Source of the DNA: an uncultured Subdoligranulum sp. | GTDB lineage: Bacteria; Bacillota; Clostridia; Oscillospirales; Ruminococcaceae | Assembly: GCA_900545545.1 (NCBI GenBank) | Contig: UQZO01000032.1 | Coordinates: 1-12,138, forward strand | Reading direction: 5' to 3' | Length of the DNA stretch: 12,138 bases | In this document: positions 7,063 to 12,138 of the stretch, piece by piece | How positions within the stretch are numbered: position 1 is the first letter of the stretch | Layout: each line of letters starts with the position of its first letter | Notes under the pieces: generated by a model | What the model saw: only the letters and a program-made list of their open reading frames with translations | Database searches by the model: none | Told to the model about the DNA's origin: nothing | Program-made: the position numbers and the translations under genes

Positions 7063-9016
7063 ACACCTGCGCTATCTGCGCCTGCTGGCCCAGCGCTTTC
7101 CCACGGTGGCAGCCGCCGCCAGCGAGATCATCCGTCTGGAGGCAGTGCTCCAGCTGCCCAAAGGCACCGAGCATTTCATGAGCGACCTGCACGGCGAGCA
7201 TGAGGCATTTGTGCATATTCTGAACAGCGCTTCCGGCGTTATCCATGAAAAAATCGACTTTGTGCTGGGGGAGCAGGTGCCTGCCGCCGAGCGGGCGGAG
7301 CTGGCCACCCTGATCTATTACCCGGCCCAGAAACTGCCGGAACTCAAGGCCAAACAGCAGGACCTGGCCGCCTGGTACCGCACCACGCTGCTGCGGCTCA
7401 TTGATCTGTGCCGGTTCGTTTCCAGCAAACACACCCGGGCCCACGTGCGGGCCGGTCTGCCGGAAAGCTGCGCCTACATTCTGGACGAGCTGCTCCACGC
7501 CCATTTCGAGGACCACGACAAGGACCTCTATTACGGCCAGATCATCGACAGCATCCTGCGCTACGACCGGGCGGATGCCTACATCACCCGGCTGTGCGAG
7601 GTCATCAAGTGGCTGGCGGTGGACCGGCTGCACATTGTGGGGGACCTGTTCGACCGCGGCCCCCGGCCCGACCGCATTCTGGACAGCCTGATGGACCACC
7701 ACCAGGTGGATATCCAGTGGGGCAACCACGATGTGGTCTGGATGGGGGCGGCTTCCGGCAGCCCGCTGTGCATTCTGACGGTGCTCAAAACCACCCTGGC
7801 CTACAATAATATGGATACCCTGGAGGGCGGTTACGGCATCAGCCTGCGCCACCTGGAACGCTTTGCCGAAAAGACCTACGGCCACTCCGACGTGACCCGC
7901 TGGCTGCCCCACACCGACGCCCGCAACGCCACGGCGGGCGACCTGACCGCCACCGCCCGTATGCACAAGGCGGTCACGATTCTTATGCTCAAGCTGGAAT
8001 CCCAGGTCATCGCCCGCAACCCCGATTTCCATATGCAGGCGCGGGACTGGCTCCACCGTATCGACTGGCAGGCGGGCACCGTGCGCTGCGGCGACGGCGT
8101 CTACCCGCTGCTGGACCGGGATTTCCCCACCGTATCCCCCTCCGACCCGGCGGCGCTGACCCCCGCCGAACAGCGGGTGGTGGACGGGCTGGTGCGCTCT
8201 TTTGCCGAGAGCGAGCGCCTGCAGCGGCATGTGCAGTTTTTGTATGCCCACGGCGCGCTGTATAAAATCTGCAACGGCAACCTGCTCTACCACGGCGCGG
8301 TGCCCATGACCGAGGACGGCAAGTTTACCGTGCAGCACTACGAGGGCCATTCCTGGAGCGGCAAGGCCCTGTTTGACTACTGCGACCGCCGCGCCCGGCA
8401 GGGGTATTTTGCCCCGGCGGGCAGCGCGGCACGGCAGGCAGGGCAGGACTTTTTGTGGTACCTGTGGTGCGGGGCGCAGTCGCCGCTGTTCGGCCGCAGC
8501 GCCATGACCACCTTTGAACGGCTCTACATCGCCGACCCCGCCACCCACACTGAGGTCAAGGACCCCTACTACCGCCACATCGACAAAGCCGAAACCGCCG
8601 ACCGCATCCTGGCCGAGTTCGGCCTGCACGGCGAGGGCTGCCACATCGTCAACGGCCATGTGCCGGTGCGCGCCATCGAGGGCGAAAGCCCGGTGAAGGG
8701 CGGCGGGCGGCTCATCATCATCGACGGCGGGTTCTGCCGGGCCTACCACCAGAAAACCGGCATTGCCGGGTACACGCTGGTGTACAATTCCCGCGGGCTG
8801 ATTCTGCGCACCCACCAGCCCTTTGAAAGCATGGAAAAGGCCATCCATGAGGATGAGGACATCGCCAGCAAAAGCGAGTACATCTACACGGCGCCCCGGC
8901 GCATCCAGGTGCGGGATACCGACGAGGGCATCCGCAAACAGCAGCTGGTGCGGGACCTGGAAGCCCTGGTCAAAGCCTACCAGGGCGGCCTGATCCCCCA
9001 GGGGCTGCGGATATGA
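7046..9016 (+). CDS. fbp: Fructose-1,6-bisphosphatase, class III
   Basis: This 656-residue protein matches the long Firmicutes class III enzyme, which removes phosphate from fructose 1,6-bisphosphate in gluconeogenesis. It carries the metallophosphatase motifs in order: DLHGEHEAF (Asp47, His49), GDLFDRGPRPD (Asp200, Asp203), WGNHD (Asn227, His228, Asp229) and NGHVPVRAIEG (His538), followed by IIIDGGFCRAYHQKTGIAGY. These are expected to hold a two-metal centre. Start: ATG 7046 has AGGAG at 7034-7038 with ideal spacing. The frame is open to TTG 7013, which lacks a ribosome site. It overlaps the GH2 gene by 17 bases and closes the operon ahead of tandem hairpins. It is intact, with no odd residues seen. 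Confidence 0.96.
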   Translation: MPTQSEHLRYLRLLAQRFPTVAAAASEIIRLEAVLQLPKGTEHFMSDLHGEHEAFVHILNSASGVIHEKIDFVLGEQVPAAERAELATLIYYPAQKLPELKAKQQDLAAWYRTTLLRLIDLCRFVSSKHTRAHVRAGLPESCAYILDELLHAHFEDHDKDLYYGQIIDSILRYDRADAYITRLCEVIKWLAVDRLHIVGDLFDRGPRPDRILDSLMDHHQVDIQWGNHDVVWMGAASGSPLCILTVLKTTLAYNNMDTLEGGYGISLRHLERFAEKTYGHSDVTRWLPHTDARNATAGDLTATARMHKAVTILMLKLESQVIARNPDFHMQARDWLHRIDWQAGTVRCGDGVYPLLDRDFPTVSPSDPAALTPAEQRVVDGLVRSFAESERLQRHVQFLYAHGALYKICNGNLLYHGAVPMTEDGKFTVQHYEGHSWSGKALFDYCDRRARQGYFAPAGSAARQAGQDFLWYLWCGAQSPLFGRSAMTTFERLYIADPATHTEVKDPYYRHIDKAETADRILAEFGLHGEGCHIVNGHVPVRAIEGESPVKGGGRLIIIDGGFCRAYHQKTGIAGYTLVYNSRGLILRTHQPFESMEKAIHEDEDIASKSEYIYTAPRRIQVRDTDEGIRKQQLVRDLEALVKAYQGGLIPQGLRI

Positions 9017-9034
9017 CAGGGTAAAAAACCGGAT

Positions 9035-9058
9035 GCCGGACCGCTGCGGCGGTCTGGC
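9035..9058 (+). terminator. GC hairpin after fbp (first of two)
   Basis: GCCGGACCGC (9035-9044) pairs with GCGGTCTGGC (9049-9058) through one G-U pair around a 4-base loop. Only TTT follows, so as a terminator it is weak alone. It may act with the stronger hairpin 27 bases further on, or protect the mRNA 3' end. Confidence 0.6.
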
Positions 9059-9084
9059 TTTGGGGTAAAAGTTGTAAAATCTGC

Positions 9085-9115
9085 AAAGAAACCGGGGCTC
9101 CCGGTTTCTTTTTTT
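9085..9115 (+). terminator. Rho-independent terminator of the MATE-GNAT-GH2-fbp operon
   Basis: AAAGAAACCGGG (9085-9096) and CCCGGTTTCTTT (9100-9111) form a perfect 12-bp stem with a 3-base loop; the T tract continues to 9115. The T run overlaps the -35 box of the next promoter. Confidence 0.92.
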
Positions 9116-9142
9116 GTCGAAATATGGTATGCTGAAGATAAT
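9114..9142 (+). promoter_or_regulatory. Promoter of the large secreted protein
   Basis: TTGTCG (9114-9119), 17 bases, then GATAAT (9137-9142): 4/6 and 5/6 matches to the sigma-A consensus. Transcription would start near 9149. The leader of about 80 bases contains two small GC hairpins: GGGGC/GCCCC at 9153-9165 and GGGCGGG/CCCGCCC at 9178-9198. The second ends 17 bases before the AAAGGAGG ribosome site (9216-9223). Confidence 0.65.
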
Positions 9143-9230
9143 ATCCATGATGGGGGCTGTGCCCCTTGGGCGCCGTTGGGCGGGCTGCGGCCCCGCCCGG
9201 TACTCTCTGCCCGGCAAAGGAGGAACCCTT

Positions 9231-12091
9231 ATGATGAAACGATTGTTCGCCCTGATTCCGGTCCTGCTGTTCTGCCTGACCATGCTGCCCACCACGGCGC
9301 TGGCGGCAGACGGAATTGACCTCTATGTAGGCGGTCAGCTAATTACAGAAAGCGGATGCTATGAAAACCAAAATGGAACTTGGACAAAAGTTGACGGTAC
9401 AGAACCTGCCAGCGGTCAGTTTTATTATGACGCAGACACCGTCACCCTTACGCTGAATCAGGCGGAGATTACTCACGATCAAACTGTGAATGTTGCAGAA
9501 GGTTACACCTATGACGGTAGCGTGATTGCCTTTAGTCAAACTGCCGATGTTTCTCTCACAATAGTAGTATCCCAAGGAAGGAGTACCATAACGGGAAACG
9601 GCGGGATTCGTGTAGAGTCCACGACTGGAAATGCCTCCTTGTCTATTAAGGGTCCTGGCAGCTTAGATGTCGAACCGAAAAGGAGTAATTCAGGAATTAC
9701 GCTTTGTAGTTCAAAGAATACGAACCTGGATATCGACGGTGCGGATGTTACAGCTTCATCTCCTGCCCTGTATGGAGTTTATCTAATCTCTAGTACCGAC
9801 GCAACCACTTCTACTATTACGGTAAATAATGGCAGCCTGACCACCTGTGGCAATGGTAATGTCGGAATTTACTATTATTGGTCTGGCACGAGCAATGCTG
9901 GCACTTCCAGCCTGACCGTCAGCGGCAACGCAGTGGTGGATACAAGAAACAGTCAAATAATGGCTCAGAATAAGGAAACGGTTGTTCAGGTTGGTGCAGG
10001 CAGCGATGGCAACGGAGGTATCGTCTTTAACGGCAAGAGCGGCACTGTCTACGGCGATGTGACCCTGGACGAGAGCCTCACCATCAGCCAGGGCGAAACC
10101 CTGACCATCCCGGAGGGGGTCTCTCTTGACAGTAATGGCAAACTGACCAACAATGGAACTATCGTCAACAAGGGTACGCTGACTGGTGAGGTGAGCGGCA
10201 GCGGTACGGTTGAATCTGTTCCCCAAATTACTACCGAAAGCCTGCCCGGCGGTACGGTGGGCACGGCTTACAGCCAGGCCCTTGCCGCTGACGGGACGAC
10301 CCCTATTTCGTGGAGCGTCACCAGCGGTACCCTGCCCGACGGTTTGACGCTGAACAGTGACGGCACAATTACCGGCACCCTCACCACGGCGGGCACTTCT
10401 ACCTTCACCGTCACCGCCACCAATGCCAGCGGCAGCGCCAGCAAAGCGTTCACCATTACGGTGAACTATCAGCCCACGACCATCACCACCCAGCCGCAAA
10501 ACGTGGCTGTGACCGTGGGCCAGCCCGCTGCCTTTACTGTAGCCGCCACCGGCAGCAATCTTGCCTACCAGTGGCAGCAAAGCACCGATGGCGGCAAAAC
10601 CTGGACCGATATTACCGGTGCCACTGGGGAGAACTATACCACGGCAGCCACCACCATGAACATGAACGGCTGCCAGTACCGCTGCGTCGTGAAAGGTGAC
10701 GGCGGCGAAGTTGTCAGCAGCGCCGCTACCCTCACCGTCAACCCGGTGCCCGTCACCGGCGTGACGCTGGACAAGAATACCCTCGCCCTCTTTACGGGGG
10801 AGAGCGCCACCCTCACCGCCACCGTCGCACCCGAGAACGCTACCGACAAAACGGTGATCTGGACCAGCGATAATGATAAGGTCGCCGCCGTGGCGGACGG
10901 CAAAGTTACCGCGGTAGCCTCCGGCACCGCCAACATCACCGTTACCACCACCGACGGCAGCTTTGCGGCCACCTGCGCCGTCACCGTCGCTGACAAGACC
11001 TACACGATTTCTGTGGGACCGGGCAATCTGGACTTCGGCACGGCCTACCTTGGCTATGCCCAGCCTGCGGCCCAGACCGTGACTGTGACCAGCACCGGCA
11101 ACCAGAAAGTAACGGTCGCGCTGCCTACGGCCACCAACTTCATCATCACGGCAGGGGAGGGCTTTGCGGACGGCAGCGCCGTCATCGAACCCGGCAAAAC
11201 CGCCGCCTTCACGGTGCAGCCCAAACAGGGGCTGACCGTGGGCCGGTATGCGGAAACCCTGACCGTCACCAGCGCCGAGGGCGCAAAGGTCGAACTTCCC
11301 GTCACCTTCACCGTCAACCCGGTGCCTGTCACCGGCGTGACGCTGGACAAGAAAACCCTCTCCCTCTTCACGGGGGACAGCGCTACCCTCACCGCCACCG
11401 TCGCGCCGGAGAACGCTACCGACAAAACCGTGACCTGGGTCAGCAGCAATCCGGCCATCGTTACGGTGGATGGCAGCGGCCATGTAAAGGCCGTGGCTGC
11501 CGGTACGGCCAACATCACCGTTACCACCACCGACGGCAACAAGACCGCCGTTTGTGCCGTGACGGTCACCGGCCGCACCTACACCCTCAGCAGTGACCCC
11601 AGTGCCATTGCGTTCGGCAACGTATACACCGGCTACAACCCGCCTGCGGCCCAGGTGGTGGTCGTTAAAAACACCGGCAACCAGTCCCTGAACCTGACCC
11701 AGCCCAAGGCCACCAACTTCGGTGTGGGCAAGCTTTCCCAGACCGCGCTGAAGCCCGGCGAGACCGCGACTTTCATCGTGCAGCCCAAGGCGGGCCTGGG
11801 CGAAGGCAGCTATAAAGAAACCCTCACCATTTCCGGCGACGGCGGCGCCAAAGCCACCGTGAACCTGTCTTTTGTGGTGCAGGCATCCCCTGCAGCCACC
11901 GCCACCCCGGCGCCCACCCCGCTGGAAATGCACACCCTCCACTTTGATACCAACGGCGGCCTGCCGATGGACGATGTGAAATTCGGCCTGGGCGCCCCCG
12001 TGGAACTGTGGCCCTACACCCCCGTGCGTGCCGGGTACCTCTTCCAGGGCTGGTACTCCGACCAGGCCCTGACCAAGGCCGTGGGTACCAT
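9231..12091 (+). CDS. Large secreted modular surface protein, 3' end missing (BIG2, Ig-like, Listeria-Bacteroides repeat)
   Basis: The frame starts at ATG 9231 behind an excellent AAAGGAGG (9216-9223) and stays open for 953 codons until sequencing adapter begins. Residues 1-25 are a signal peptide (MMKRLFALIPVLLFCLTMLP, cut after ALA), so it is exported. Residues 27-330 are Gly/Thr/Asn-rich with repeating short strands, probably a beta-solenoid ending in LTIPEGVSLDSNGKLTNNGT. A He_PIG-like putative Ig domain follows (331-410), then an Ig-like domain (415-503, with YQWQQSTDGGKTWTDITGAT). Next come BIG2 (505-589), an anchor-like all-beta domain (591-695), a second BIG2 (697-782) and a second anchor-like domain (784-884). 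After a Pro/Ala/Thr linker (885-899) comes the start of a Listeria-Bacteroides repeat (HFDTNGGLPMDD to GYLFQGWYSD). Any cell-wall anchor lies beyond the end. The role is likely adhesion or glycan binding, by domain type only. Bases about 9310-10000 are clearly lower in GC than the rest. Confidence 0.92.
10741..11316 (+). repeat. Long coding repeat, copy 1 (BIG2 plus anchor-like domain)
   Basis: This is the first copy of a module of about 192 codons inside the surface protein, beginning ACCCGGTGCC and coding for PVTGVTLDK. The first 128 bases differ from copy 2 at only 12 positions by hand alignment. The anchor-like half is more diverged. Confidence 0.85.
11317..11892 (+). repeat. Long coding repeat, copy 2 (BIG2 plus anchor-like domain)
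   Basis: The second copy starts exactly 576 bases after the first. The offset becomes 579 within the BIG2 domain, showing a one-codon indel. Its anchor-like half (YTLSSDPSAIAFGNVYTGY) aligns with the copy-1 half (YTISVGPGNLDFGTAYLGY) but is less alike than the BIG2 part. The 3' limit is approximate. Confidence 0.8.
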
Positions 12092-12138
12092 CTGTCTCTT
12101 ATACACATCTCCGAGCCCACGAGACCGTACTAGATCTC
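12092..12138 (+). other. Nextera/Tn5 sequencing adapter with i7 index and start of P7
   Basis: The 19-base Tn5 mosaic end CTGTCTCTTATACACATCT (12092-12110) is followed by CCGAGCCCACGAGAC (12111-12125), the Nextera transposase adapter. Next is CGTACTAG (12126-12133), which I recognise as the N702 index, and then ATCTC, the first bases of the P7 sequence. This is library adapter left in the assembly. It extends the surface-protein frame with the artefact peptide CLLYTSPSPRD. Confidence 0.98.

Noticed and set aside
9149..9230. Possible riboswitch or attenuator in the leader of the surface-protein gene
   Set aside because: Two small GC hairpins are present, but there is no known aptamer pattern, leader peptide or alternative terminator with a T run.
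6959..9295. 778-codon minus-strand ORF
   Set aside because: It is the shadow of fbp, which has all expected catalytic motifs. It spans both terminators and the next promoter and has no family signature.
10741..11892. Repeats considered as a CRISPR or VNTR array
   Set aside because: There are only two long coding copies of about 192 codons, with protein-domain limits and no short direct repeats with spacers.
9783..11942. 719-codon minus-strand ORF rich in Gly/His/Arg
   Set aside because: It is antisense to the plus-strand protein with signal peptide, ribosome site and recognised domains. Its composition is what the reverse frame of Thr/Val/Ala-rich high-GC coding sequence gives.
12092..12110. 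Tn5/IS50-like mosaic end that could be read as a transposon boundary
   Set aside because: It is directly followed by Nextera adapter, an i7 index and the P7 start, so it is library DNA and not a mobile element.
11824..12120. Minus-strand ORF of 98 codons beginning MGSEMCIRDR
   Set aside because: Its start lies in the adapter and the rest is antisense to the surface protein.

Overview
The window reads as a high-GC Firmicute, most like the gut Oscillospiraceae/Ruminococcaceae (Faecalibacterium–Gemmiger–Subdoligranulum type). The grounds are a class III fructose-1,6-bisphosphatase, a two-subunit iron-sulfur L-serine dehydratase, strong AGGAGG-type ribosome sites, sigma-A-like promoters and a secreted protein made of BIG2 and Listeria-Bacteroides repeat modules. 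Hand-counted GC is about 70% in a block of the core genes. The genus call is inference. The window opens inside a gene and ends in sequencing adapter, so it is an untrimmed contig end and not a natural boundary.

Layout. 1–110 is the end of an unidentified gene, closed by a strong hairpin terminator (147–188). 227–858 is a divergent pair: a LysR-type regulator (minus) and a YeiH-family membrane protein (plus). Both carry internal deletions: the regulator lacks roughly 105–120 residues in frame, and the transporter lacks about 80 residues and is frameshifted. The intergenic region has a textbook LysR box (CTAT-N11-ATAG) about 64 bases upstream of the predicted yeiH transcription start. A bidirectional terminator (1639–1674) separates this locus from a minus-strand sdaAB–sdaAA operon for L-serine dehydratase (1688–3244).

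3326–9115 is a plus-strand unit with its own extended -10 promoter: a MATE efflux transporter, a GNAT acetyltransferase, a family 2 glycoside hydrolase and the class III fructose-1,6-bisphosphatase. The genes overlap or lie 16 bases apart, and the unit is closed by two tandem hairpins. Sugar release and gluconeogenesis may be co-transcribed with export and acetylation functions.

9114 to 12091 holds a promoter and the 5' part (953 codons) of a large secreted modular protein: signal peptide, low-GC beta-rich N-terminal region, putative Ig domains, a duplicated BIG2 plus anchor-like module pair, and the start of a Listeria-Bacteroides repeat. It is cut off by Nextera adapter (12092–12138).

I did not find a convincing new biological system. 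The observations most worth checking are the two internal deletions in the LysR/YeiH pair, the LysR box between them, the compositional mosaic in the surface protein and the adapter tail.
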